A DNA stretch of 11,208 nt from Rhodospirillaceae bacterium UBA4479 (GTDB lineage: Bacteria; Pseudomonadota; Alphaproteobacteria; Rhodospirillales; Casp-alpha2), in the NCBI GenBank assembly GCA_002389175.1, contig DGNZ01000032.1, positions 1-11,208 of the forward strand, given 5' to 3'. Under the pieces are notes generated by a model that was not told the DNA's origin, made no database searches, and saw only the letters and a program-made list of their open reading frames with translations. Shown piece after piece: positions 1-7,414 of the stretch. The position numbers and the translations under genes are program-made. Each line of letters opens with the position of its first letter. Positions within the stretch are counted from its first letter, which is position 1.

Positions 1-67
1 TCTCGCTGAGTGGCGTCAATTATAGAGCGCGTAGATTTAGGCTCATCCTGCAATCCGATGCGAGTTC

Positions 68-1078
68 TTATTTGTTTGACAGCACCTTGAGTTGGACCAA
101 AATGTGGCGAGATACAGCTTTGCGCCAGATGGCCTGATAACTTTCAACAACATTTGATCGAGAGACAGTTAAGCCAGGCAAGGCAATCCAATCTGGGCAT
201 GGGCGGTCAAGCAATGCCGTGATTGTAGTGTGGGCGACGGCCTCACCTTGCTGAAAAGGACGCTGGCCTGCAATCCCAATCACAGGCACTCCTTTTGCAA
301 GACTTTCTGTCATCTCTTGCCCAAGATCCACCGTTGTAATGGGCATATCTGGGTTCCGTTTTGAAACTGCACTGATGACCTTAACGCAGGGGGTATCCCA
401 GACTACGAACAGCCCTAAAATTTCCGAGTGATCACTGATGAGTTGGACAGCTTCGTTGCCGGCGCTGTCGATGGTTGAGAACCTCGCTGTTTTCACCGCG
501 ACGTCAGGACGGTTGATCTCCATCCAACGACTAAAAGCGATTTCGCGTTCATTCGTGGCAAAAAAATCAGAATCATAAGCCAGCATCCCGGCAGAAGCGC
601 CCTGCGGTAAGCCGGCAGACAGAAGCTCGGCTGCAATTTCGCCCAACCCAAAGTTGTCAGCTGAAACAAGAGAGACATAATCTTTGCCTGGAAGCATCCC
701 AGTGGGGGCATTGTCAATCAAAACGAGTTTTATGCCTGCACCCGAGACCGCAAGGTGGGCATTTGTGACGGCTGTATTATTGACGGGAAGCGAAATAATC
801 GCATCAGGATTGTCGCCCCGCAAACGGTCCAATGCATCAATTTGCGCTTTGGATGAAAAGTTACAATCTACAACGTCAATGACGATCGCACCGCATTCAC
901 CCAATGTTCCAATGATGCCCTGTACGACATGCCTGGCCCAGTCGCTTTCAAGAGTGTGCATGACGATTGCGACGCGTAATTTTTTTGCACGTGCCGCAGT
1001 TATGTCCTGTGGTAAAAGAGTAACGCGCTCTGGTGGCGAAGCGCGTTCACCGTGTGGTCCAAGTCCAAATATTGTCAT
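68..1078 (-). CDS. Cytoplasmic homologue of a periplasmic sugar-binding protein (Peripla_BP_4 type), putative ligand sensor
   Basis: This 336-residue protein is homologous to the exported sugar-binding protein at 3487-4605. Shared blocks in order are AIVMH (37-41), DW (46-47), GM..G.DYVS.VSADN (127-142), DFF.T (171-175), VWD.P (226-230), DLG (251-253) and GQRPFQQG (271-278). By hand count about two in five residues match over the first 120 of the core. Similarity even reaches the pre-core segment (SPPERVTLLPQDI against SPAADLMLSQTEI). The N-terminus is polar and charged, with no hydrophobic signal sequence, so the product should stay in the cytoplasm. The ATG start at 1078 has an AAGGA site that overlaps the stop codon of the upstream ROK gene, so the two genes are co-transcribed and probably translationally coupled. 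I infer a regulatory or sensory role rather than transport. It could instead be an exported protein whose signal peptide was lost by mutation, but the intact 336-codon frame argues against decay. Confidence 0.85.
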   Translation of the reverse strand: MTIFGLGPHGERASPPERVTLLPQDITAARAKKLRVAIVMHTLESDWARHVVQGIIGTLGECGAIVIDVVDCNFSSKAQIDALDRLRGDNPDAIISLPVNNTAVTNAHLAVSGAGIKLVLIDNAPTGMLPGKDYVSLVSADNFGLGEIAAELLSAGLPQGASAGMLAYDSDFFATNEREIAFSRWMEINRPDVAVKTARFSTIDSAGNEAVQLISDHSEILGLFVVWDTPCVKVISAVSKRNPDMPITTVDLGQEMTESLAKGVPVIGIAGQRPFQQGEAVAHTTITALLDRPCPDWIALPGLTVSRSNVVESYQAIWRKAVSRHILVQLKVLSNK

Positions 1079-1088
1079 GCCAATTCCT

Positions 1089-2456
1089 TCAACTGCTCGG
1101 TGGAGCTTGGGCCTCGTCGTCGGCTTGCCGCGTAATAGAGTTCAAAGTTTCTAGGCCGTATACAAAGTCTGGATGCTGAGTTGGAGTTCCCAACAATATC
1201 CAGTCTTTCAAAAAGACCGGCTCAAAGAGCGCGGAAACAGCGATGCCCGCCGCACCTAAAAGGGCGGCGGAATTGCCCATTTGCGACCGCAGGATGCGCA
1301 GATCTCGGGTGACTAGCGGATGCGATGCGCCATAAACGGTTTCACGTATGCTTGCGAGCAAGATGTCATTCGTCTGAGCTATCGACCCGGCGAAGACGAT
1401 AAGTTGTGGGTTTAGCATGTTAGCAAGGGTTGCCACGACGCCGCCAATGAGGCGACCGCTCTGCACGACGATTTCTGTACTCACGGAATCGCCCATTTGT
1501 GCCGCCTGACAAACTTCAACCGCCGTTATATTTTTTTCACGTTCAAGCAATTCAGCCAGATAGGCGCTTTCCCCAGATTGTGCGGCCTTGATGCCCTTCG
1601 CCTTGATCATACTGGCACCAGCCATAGCATCCAGTGAACCAGTGGTGTCGTCAGATGTCACTGGCAATTGTCCAATTAAACCAACGGCGCCAGCAGCACC
1701 GTGGTAAGGTTTACCGTTGCTGACCAGACCGGCACCAATTCGCTGGCCGACTTTGATAAATAGCATGGTTTGTTGACCTATCCCAGCACCGCCATTCAAT
1801 TCCCCCATCGTCATCGTCTCAACGTTAGAGTGCATCCAGACGGGGACTTTAAACCGCTGCATTAGTGCCTCGACAAAACCGCTGTTGTCCCAATTAGGCA
1901 GGAAGTTAGGGGTTTCGAGCAGAAATGGGATGTTGGGATCGGTGAGAACCGGGCCAGGTACGGAAATTGAAATACCCCACAAATTGGGAATTTTTGGTTG
2001 CCGCGTCATCAGCCAATTAATCAAGGTGCAGACACGGTCCGCAGTTAAGGTCTGATTCGCGATGTTGATTGCTTCGTGATGTTCCATAATGAGCTTGCCC
2101 TGCAGGTCGGCAAGTCCAACGCCGATGGCCGATTGGTCAAGTGTGACAACAACAAGTCGGGCGCGATCTTTAGTGAATTGGACGAGGCGCGGCGCCCGGC
2201 CACCTGTCGCTACGCCTGTTTCACTTTCGCTAACCAAAACCAATTCCGAAAGAATCGCAAGTCTGTCGGCAATAATAGCCCGCCCATATTCGCTGACACG
2301 CTCTAGTTCATGGCGGGTTGTCGCTTCACTCAAACGCACATGGTTCAGTATAGCTACAAGGCTTGCTGTAGCCGCTTCGCTGTTACGCTGCCGTCCTTTG
2401 CGCCTTTGGCGTTTCGGCGCTGATTTGTCTGTGTTCACGAAATTTTGACTCTTCAT
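1089..2456 (-). CDS. ROK-family transcriptional regulator (NagC/XylR/Mlc type) with a degenerate sugar/zinc site
   Basis: This 455-residue protein has a winged helix-turn-helix at about residues 30-95, ending in the typical GGRAPR wing, followed by a ROK actin-like domain. A basic N-terminal tail (KRQRRKGRQR) precedes the HTH. Aligned with Mlc/ROK motifs, key positions have changed. The catalytic-type Asp is Asn211. The Glu and His of the AGEIGH motif are Leu260 and Gln263. The zinc motif CxCGxxGCLE reads TSDDTTGSLD, so all three cysteines are gone. It is therefore a regulator, not a sugar kinase, and it probably does not bind sugar in the usual way. The frame is open back to a TTG at 2498, but that codon has AGGA only two bases upstream. 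I chose ATG 2456, which has no clear ribosome site, so the start is uncertain. It is divergent from the transport operon, which it probably controls, and is followed 10 bp on by the binding-protein homologue. Confidence 0.9.
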   Translation of the reverse strand: MKSQNFVNTDKSAPKRQRRKGRQRNSEAATASLVAILNHVRLSEATTRHELERVSEYGRAIIADRLAILSELVLVSESETGVATGGRAPRLVQFTKDRARLVVVTLDQSAIGVGLADLQGKLIMEHHEAINIANQTLTADRVCTLINWLMTRQPKIPNLWGISISVPGPVLTDPNIPFLLETPNFLPNWDNSGFVEALMQRFKVPVWMHSNVETMTMGELNGGAGIGQQTMLFIKVGQRIGAGLVSNGKPYHGAAGAVGLIGQLPVTSDDTTGSLDAMAGASMIKAKGIKAAQSGESAYLAELLEREKNITAVEVCQAAQMGDSVSTEIVVQSGRLIGGVVATLANMLNPQLIVFAGSIAQTNDILLASIRETVYGASHPLVTRDLRILRSQMGNSAALLGAAGIAVSALFEPVFLKDWILLGTPTQHPDFVYGLETLNSITRQADDEAQAPPSS

Positions 2457-2502
2457 ATGATAATTTACAACAATAGTTCCCGAGTATTTGCAAGGCAAGT
2501 CC

Positions 2503-2531
2503 TAACTTTTGCTTCTAAAATGCAAAAGTTA
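2503..2531. promoter_or_regulatory. Perfect 10-bp-arm inverted repeat, candidate regulator operator
   Basis: The arms TAACTTTTGC (2503-2512) and GCAAAAGTTA (2522-2531) are exact reverse complements separated by 9 bp. The repeat lies in the divergent region between the ROK gene and the catabolic operon, inside the likely leader of the ROK transcript and upstream of the plus-strand promoter candidate. Its length and A/T-rich dyad fit a dimeric HTH repressor site. Assigning it to the neighbouring ROK protein is inference from position. Confidence 0.55.
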
Positions 2532-2537
2532 TATTAC

Positions 2538-2547
2538 TTATGCATAA
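2538..2547. promoter_or_regulatory. Short perfect palindrome TTATGCATAA in the divergent control region
   Basis: A 10-bp self-complementary sequence lies 6 bp beyond the larger inverted repeat. It could be part of a compound operator or chance in A/T-rich DNA. No known consensus was recognised. Confidence 0.25.
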
Positions 2548-2553
2548 ATAGTG

Positions 2554-2583
2554 TTGACTAAAGTTTAAATTATACCTTATCAG
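2554..2583 (+). promoter_or_regulatory. Candidate sigma70-type promoter for the transport/catabolic operon
   Basis: TTGACT (2554-2559) matches the -35 consensus at five of six bases. Eighteen bases further on is TATCAG (2578-2583), a four-of-six match to the -10 box. Transcription would start near 2590, giving a leader of about 35 bases before the ATG at 2625. The -10 element is weak, which would suit a regulated promoter. On the opposite strand, a perfect TATAAT (bases 2574-2569) in the same stretch could serve the ROK gene, although no good -35 was seen for it. Confidence 0.4.
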
Positions 2584-2624
2584 TTAAGTCGAACGGCTTT
2601 ACTTGCCGAATTTGGGAGGACAAC

Positions 2625-3437
2625 ATGGGTGACTGGAAGCTTGCGTATCAAGCAAATTGTTGGGGTGATCTTGGCGGCAATGCAGAGGGGGTGACCTCGA
2701 TCTCGCAGCTCAGCTATCGTACATTTGGTGACATGGATCGAGCGTGCGCGGAGATCGCTTCTGCGGGTTATAAAGGTGTTGAATTGTTTGACGGCAACCT
2801 GCTCGACTATAGCGCCGCCGATTTTCGCACTGTGCTTGCCAACAACGGCTTATTTTTGGTTGCCACTTATTCTGGTGCCAACTTCATTTTTGACGACATA
2901 CTGCCAGAGGAACTGGCGCGCATCACACGAGCCGCTGACCGTGCCGCGGAACTAGATGCCCCGCATTTGGTAGTTGGGGGTGGCGCTAAGCGTTTTGATG
3001 GTATTCGCGATACGGACTATGATAAATTGGGGGCGGCACTTGATCGGGTTAAGTCATTGGCTGAGGATCGTAATCTTACTGCGCATTTCCATCCACATCT
3101 GTCGACAATCGTCGAGGGCCCCGAAGAGGTGCGCCGTATCTTCCGTCTGACTTCAATAGACTTTTGTCCGGACACAGCACACTTGGCTGCTGCTGGTGGC
3201 GATCCAGCGCAGCTGATCCGCGAATTTGCTGATCGTATTTCCTATGTCCACCTAAAGGGTTTCCAAAAAGAGCCCTTTGCATTCACACCACTCGATCGTG
3301 GTGATGTGCCTACCGACGAAATTATTGCAGCTATGCGCGAAACGAATTTCGCGGGCTGGGTCTGCACTGAACTTGATGCTTGGGACGATCCCGCTGATGG
3401 GGCGCGTTCCAGCATGGACTATTTAAACCAAGCCTAA
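2625..3437 (+). CDS. TIM-barrel sugar isomerase/epimerase/dehydratase-family enzyme (xylose isomerase-like, IolE/LgdB-type fold)
   Basis: This 270-residue cytoplasmic protein has the AP-endonuclease-2/xylose-isomerase-like fold. Likely divalent-metal and catalytic positions are visible: Glu53 in GVELF, His155/His157 in HFHPH, Asp183 and His186 in PDTAH, His209 in YVHLKG and Glu249 in TELD. These strand-end motifs match the inosose-dehydratase/3-keto-sugar lyase branch of COG1082. ATG 2625 has a strong GGGAGGA site seven bases or less upstream. It is the first gene of the operon, 49 bp ahead of the binding protein. In 3-keto-sugar pathways such enzymes perform beta-elimination, hydration or epimerisation of the oxidised sugar. 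I infer that role here from the two dehydrogenases in the locus. A myo-inositol role (IolE-like) is the main alternative, but no other iol gene is present. Confidence 0.85.
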   Translation: MGDWKLAYQANCWGDLGGNAEGVTSISQLSYRTFGDMDRACAEIASAGYKGVELFDGNLLDYSAADFRTVLANNGLFLVATYSGANFIFDDILPEELARITRAADRAAELDAPHLVVGGGAKRFDGIRDTDYDKLGAALDRVKSLAEDRNLTAHFHPHLSTIVEGPEEVRRIFRLTSIDFCPDTAHLAAAGGDPAQLIREFADRISYVHLKGFQKEPFAFTPLDRGDVPTDEIIAAMRETNFAGWVCTELDAWDDPADGARSSMDYLNQA

Positions 3438-3486
3438 CTTGCTGGCATCAACCGGGGTACGCCCCAATCTTCTGGGAGGAAGAACT

Positions 3487-4605
3487 ATGATTATGAAACG
3501 AAATATTTTGGGAATCGCCGCTGCGCTGGGGCTGGCAGTGTCCACTGCACCTGCTGTAGCTGATCCGTCCGCCGCATTGGCGGCATTACAGGAAACAGTC
3601 CTGTCCAAAGGCCCCAGTGGAGAAAATCCAAGCCCTGCAGCAGACCTCATGCTCAGCCAAACGGAAATTGATCAGATCAAGGCGATGAATGCGACCGCAG
3701 CCATTGTGATGCACTATGGTGGTAATGACTGGTCGAGCGCGCAGATCGAAGGCCTCAAGTTCCAATTTGGGGAAATGGGTATCAAGGTTATTGCCGTTAC
3801 AGATGCTGGTTTCAAACCTGAAAAGCAAGTGGCAGATATTGAAACAATAATGATGATGGAGCCTGACATCATGGTTTCCGTTCCAACAGACCCATCGGCA
3901 ACAGCTGCCGCCTATAAGGCTGTGGCTGCGGCTGGTGTTCAAATTGTATTCATGGAAAACACCCCTCCGGGTATGACGGCAGGCGTGGACTACGTTTCAG
4001 TGGTTTCGGCTGACAACTATGGCAACGGCGTTGCTTCAGCTCACCTTATGGCGCAGGCATTAGGTGACGAGGGTGGTCAGATAGGTCTCGTTTTTCATGC
4101 GGCCGATTTTTTTGTGACACGGCAACGCTATGATGCGTTCAAAGCAACGATCAATGAGAATTACCCAAACATCGAGATTGTAGCAGAGCAAGGCATCGGC
4201 GGACCGGATTTCTCGGGCGACGCAGATAAAGCAGCTTCTGCAATGCTGGTGTCGCATGCCGACCTCGATGGTATTTGGGCTGTTTGGGATGTTCCGGCTG
4301 AAGGTGTCATCTCGGCAGCTCGCGTTGCCGGCCGGGACGACCTGGTAATCACAACCATTGACCTCGGCGAAAACGTTGCGATCAATATGGCGCAGGGTGG
4401 CTTTATCAAGGGTTTGGGCGCACAGCGGCCTTTCGACCAAGGTGTTGCTGAAGCGATGCTTGCGGGCTATGGCTTGTTGGGCAAAGAAGCCCCTGCATTC
4501 GTCGCGGTTCCTGCTCTTCCAGTATCCAAAGACAACCTGCTCGAAGCCTGGGAGACAGTATACCGCTCCGAAGCGACGAAAAATATTCAAAATAGTATGA
4601 ACTGA
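3487..4605 (+). CDS. Periplasmic sugar-binding protein of a ribose-type ABC transporter
   Basis: This 372-residue protein has a classical Sec signal: MIMKRN, a hydrophobic core, and an AVA cleavage site before Asp26. A Pro/Ser-containing linker (about 26-68) precedes the type I periplasmic-binding core, which begins at AAIVMH (71-76). Core motifs include NTPPGM...DYVSVVSADN (158-177), DFFVT (207-211), VWDVP (266-270) and GAQRPFDQG (311-319). I chose ATG 3487 because GGGAGGA lies just upstream and the signal peptide begins there; an in-frame TTG at 3439 lacks this support. The protein would deliver the substrate to the permease and ATPase encoded downstream. The fold is the CUT2/RbsB-like class, which usually binds monosaccharides or their close analogues. 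The ligand cannot be read from the sequence. It is homologous to the signal-less protein at 68-1078. Confidence 0.93.
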   Translation: MIMKRNILGIAAALGLAVSTAPAVADPSAALAALQETVLSKGPSGENPSPAADLMLSQTEIDQIKAMNATAAIVMHYGGNDWSSAQIEGLKFQFGEMGIKVIAVTDAGFKPEKQVADIETIMMMEPDIMVSVPTDPSATAAAYKAVAAAGVQIVFMENTPPGMTAGVDYVSVVSADNYGNGVASAHLMAQALGDEGGQIGLVFHAADFFVTRQRYDAFKATINENYPNIEIVAEQGIGGPDFSGDADKAASAMLVSHADLDGIWAVWDVPAEGVISAARVAGRDDLVITTIDLGENVAINMAQGGFIKGLGAQRPFDQGVAEAMLAGYGLLGKEAPAFVAVPALPVSKDNLLEAWETVYRSEATKNIQNSMN

Positions 4606-4614
4606 CTTTGCAAA

Positions 4615-4645
4615 GGTCCTGTGGCAGTTCTCGCGCCGCAGGACC
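4615..4645 (+). terminator. Intra-operon stem-loop after the binding-protein gene (stabiliser or attenuator)
   Basis: GGTCCTGTGGC (4615-4625) pairs with GCCGCAGGACC (4635-4645), giving an 11-bp stem with one G-U pair and a 9-base loop. It begins 9 bp after the binding-protein stop codon. The T-rich bases that follow are interrupted (actttacacatttta), so this is not a clean intrinsic terminator. Such hairpins commonly raise binding-protein mRNA levels relative to downstream ABC genes. That role is inferred here. Confidence 0.6.
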
Positions 4646-4676
4646 ACTTTACACATTTTATTTACGGAGCATATCG

Positions 4677-5840
4677 ATGACTAAAACACTAAACGTTGCA
4701 CTAATTGGTGGCGGCTTCATGGGTAAGGCACATGCCTTGGCATATGCAGCGATGCCAATGTTTTTTTGGCCTGCCCCGGCAATACCCCACCGGAAGGTGG
4801 TGGTCGATTTAACCGAAGAGGCCGCTCAAGAGGCGCGTGACCGTTTCGGTTTTGAAGAAGCATCAAGTGACTGGAAAGCGATTGTCAACCGCCCCGACAT
4901 CGACATTGTCGATATTTGCACTCCAAACAATTCTCACGCTGAAATCGCAATTGAAGCCTTGAAAGCTGGTAAACATGTAATTTGCGAGAAGCCACTTGCC
5001 GGGACACTTGCGGAATCTGTCGCAATGGCGAAGGCCGCCCGTGCGTCCAACGCTACAACGATGGTCGCCTTTAACTATCGCCGTACACCCGCTGTCGCTC
5101 TCGCCAAGAAATTCATTGATGAAGGTAAAATCGGCGACATAACCAACTTTCGTGGCACTTATTTGCAAGACTGGTCCGCAGATCCAAATGGGCCGTTATC
5201 CTGGCGCTTTCAAAAGAAGATAGCAGGGTCAGGCGCAATCGGCGATATTGGCACCCATGTAGTTGATATGGCACACTATCTTGTGGGTCCCATAGACACC
5301 GTGCAAGCGATTACTTCGACCTACGTAAAAACCCGCCCGATGCAACAAGGCGGTGTCGACAAACTGGGGGCATCCGACAAATCTGCCGACGCTGAACGCG
5401 CCGAAGTTGATGTTGATGATGAAGTCATGTCGATGGTGCGCTTTAAATCTGGCGCTGTTGGCAGTATCGAGGCCAGCCGCAACGCATGGGGTCGCAATAA
5501 CTTCATCACGCTGGAAATCCACGGGACGAAAGGCTCGATTCTGTTCAACTACGAACGCCGGGACGAATTACAGGTTATGTTCGCCGATGATCCGGTTAAT
5601 TCACGTGGCTTCCGTACTATCTACACAGGCCCTGCCCATCCCTATGGTGAAGGCCTTTGGCCGATCCCAGCACTGGGCATAGGTTACGGTGAGACCAAGA
5701 TCATCGAGTGTTATGATTTCTGCAAAGCGATCATGAATGGTTCTCAGCCCTCGCCAAATTTTGAAGAGGCACTTTTAATTGAAAAGGTTGCCGATGCCCT
5801 CATCCGATCGGGTGAAACAAGCGCTTGGGAGAAGGTATAA
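4677..5840 (+). CDS. Gfo/Idh/MocA-family NAD(P)-dependent sugar dehydrogenase, levoglucosan dehydrogenase-like
   Basis: This 387-residue cytoplasmic oxidoreductase has an N-terminal Rossmann domain with GGGFMGKAHA (11-20) and the conserved EKPLA (104-108) carrying catalytic Lys105. The C-terminal alpha/beta domain has GDIGTHVVD (189-197), where Asp190 and His194 are the usual catalytic pair. The AMPMFFWPAP stretch near residue 25, the YLQDWSADP segment at 162-170 and the 387-residue length recall levoglucosan dehydrogenase, which oxidises the C3 hydroxyl of levoglucosan with NAD+. That resemblance is from memory and unverified. ATG 4677 follows GGAG with seven-base spacing; the in-frame TTG at 4608 falls before the stem-loop and is unlikely. 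The stop codon overlaps the next gene's ATG by one base, indicating translational coupling to the ATPase. Other members oxidise inositols, glucosides or glucose, so the substrate remains open. Confidence 0.88.
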   Translation: MTKTLNVALIGGGFMGKAHALAYAAMPMFFWPAPAIPHRKVVVDLTEEAAQEARDRFGFEEASSDWKAIVNRPDIDIVDICTPNNSHAEIAIEALKAGKHVICEKPLAGTLAESVAMAKAARASNATTMVAFNYRRTPAVALAKKFIDEGKIGDITNFRGTYLQDWSADPNGPLSWRFQKKIAGSGAIGDIGTHVVDMAHYLVGPIDTVQAITSTYVKTRPMQQGGVDKLGASDKSADAERAEVDVDDEVMSMVRFKSGAVGSIEASRNAWGRNNFITLEIHGTKGSILFNYERRDELQVMFADDPVNSRGFRTIYTGPAHPYGEGLWPIPALGIGYGETKIIECYDFCKAIMNGSQPSPNFEEALLIEKVADALIRSGETSAWEKV

Positions 5841-7414
5841 TGTCAACCGTTGCCGTCCGCATGGCCGGCATTTCAAAAAACTTTGGCGGTGTTAAAGCCC
5901 TGAAAAATGTTAACTTTGAAGTTTTGGCAGGAGAAGTCCACGCACTTTTGGGCGGCAACGGTGCCGGAAAATCAACGATCCTGAAGGTTCTGAACGGCGT
6001 GCATGTACCGTCGGCCGGCACAATTGAAGTATTGGGTGTACCACTCACCATTCATACACCCGAAGCCTCTCGCGCTGCAGGGATTGCAATGAATTATCAA
6101 GAAATGAGCTTGATCCCGACGCTAACTGTGGCTCAAAACGTTTTTTTGACGCGCGAGACGAAGTCAGGCGGTCTAATCGACGATAAAAAGGCAGAGCGCA
6201 AAGCCGCCAAACTCTTTGCAATGCTTGGTGTAGACGTTGATCCGCGCGCAATTGTTGGTGATCTTGGTGCAGGGCAAAAACAACTGACTGAAATCGTCAA
6301 GGCTATTTCCCAAAACGCACGCATTCTAGTGCTTGATGAACCATCCACTGCTTTGGCGATATCTGATGTAGATAGGCTGTTCACCTTCCTGCGCAAACTG
6401 AAGAAGCAAGGTGTTGCGGTCATATATGTAAGTCATCGAATGGACGAAATTGCCCGCATCGCTGACCGTGCTACGATCTTGCGTGACGGTAAGCATGTTA
6501 TTACAGCTGCTATCGGCGACCTACCAATCGATACGATGATCGAACATATCGTTGGAAAACGGTCCCTTGGCCTTGCTGATATAGAACGGAGCGATGCTGT
6601 TCGCGGTGATATAGCTCTGGAGCTGCGCAACGTGTCGGGTCGTAATAAACCCGATAATATCTCGCTCACGATTTACAAAGGTGAGGTCGTCGGGTTGGCT
6701 GGCCTCCTTGGCTCGGGCCGCACATCTCTCGCAAAACTTGTCGCAGGGATTGAACCAGTGGTTTCTGGTGAAATTCGCATCAACGACCGCCCTGTTAGTT
6801 TCCGTCGTCCCGGTGACGCAATCACAGCGGGTGTGGCACTTGTGCCTGAAGCTCGAGCGACGCAAGGTATCATCGCAGCTCATTCAGTTTCCGACAACCT
6901 AACACTTGCTGCGCTGGATGGTCTTTCAAAGGCAGGCTTTGTCATTGCAGCTAAGGCGCACGCAGCGACAAACGCCCAAATCGAGCGGCTTTCGATCAAA
7001 ACAGCAAGCTGCGATCATTCTGTTAGCACGCTTTCGGGCGGCAATCAGCAAAAGGTCGTCATTGGCAAATGGTTGGCCGTTGACCCGGACGTGTTGGTGC
7101 TTGACGAGCCAACAGCAGGCATCGACATCGGATCAAAATCCGAAATTATCAGACTAGTGCGTGAGCTGGCCGCGAACGGCAAAGCAATTCTAATGATTTC
7201 CTCGGAGTTATCGGAGCTTTTGACTGCCTGCGATCGGATTGTCGTAATGGCTGACGGACGCGTCTATGAGGATTTTTCCCGCGCCGCGCTGGATGATCCA
7301 GCTGAGGCAAATACCGACATCACACACCGCTTGCAAGCCGCTGAACAGCGGTTGCAAATTTCTATTCAAGAAGCCCTCGCTGCAGGGCAGGAGATTTCCC
7401 ATGCCCAACAGTGA
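5840..7414 (+). CDS. Double-cassette sugar ABC transporter ATPase (RbsA/MglA family)
   Basis: This 524-residue protein has two ABC domains. The first has Walker A GGNGAGKS (38-45), a Q-loop near 87, signature LGAGQ (142-146), Walker B ILVLDEP (162-168) and switch His199. The second has a modified Walker A, GLLGSGRTS (288-296) with Arg in place of Lys, signature LSGGNQQ (398-404), Walker B VLVLDEP (418-424), and Ser454 where the switch His would be. A weakened second site is normal in this family. It powers import through the permease encoded next and acts at the cytoplasmic face of the inner membrane. ATG 5840 overlaps the preceding stop by one base (TAATG) and has GAGAAGG upstream. The last 14 bases overlap the permease gene. 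Length and domain order are typical, with a slightly extended glutamine-rich C-terminus. Confidence 0.96.
   Translation: MSTVAVRMAGISKNFGGVKALKNVNFEVLAGEVHALLGGNGAGKSTILKVLNGVHVPSAGTIEVLGVPLTIHTPEASRAAGIAMNYQEMSLIPTLTVAQNVFLTRETKSGGLIDDKKAERKAAKLFAMLGVDVDPRAIVGDLGAGQKQLTEIVKAISQNARILVLDEPSTALAISDVDRLFTFLRKLKKQGVAVIYVSHRMDEIARIADRATILRDGKHVITAAIGDLPIDTMIEHIVGKRSLGLADIERSDAVRGDIALELRNVSGRNKPDNISLTIYKGEVVGLAGLLGSGRTSLAKLVAGIEPVVSGEIRINDRPVSFRRPGDAITAGVALVPEARATQGIIAAHSVSDNLTLAALDGLSKAGFVIAAKAHAATNAQIERLSIKTASCDHSVSTLSGGNQQKVVIGKWLAVDPDVLVLDEPTAGIDIGSKSEIIRLVRELAANGKAILMISSELSELLTACDRIVVMADGRVYEDFSRAALDDPAEANTDITHRLQAAEQRLQISIQEALAAGQEISHAQQ

Noticed and set aside
684..1154. 156-codon plus-strand open frame
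   Set aside because: It is antisense to the well-supported binding-protein homologue and the end of the ROK gene, with no family resemblance.
4060..4656. 198-codon open frame on the minus strand
   Set aside because: It lies opposite the binding-protein gene, has no recognisable domain or ribosome site, and has the Cys/Arg-rich composition of an antisense shadow.
6704..6728. Arg instead of Lys in the second Walker A of the ABC ATPase as a defect
   Set aside because: A modified second nucleotide site is normal in RbsA/MglA-type ATPases.
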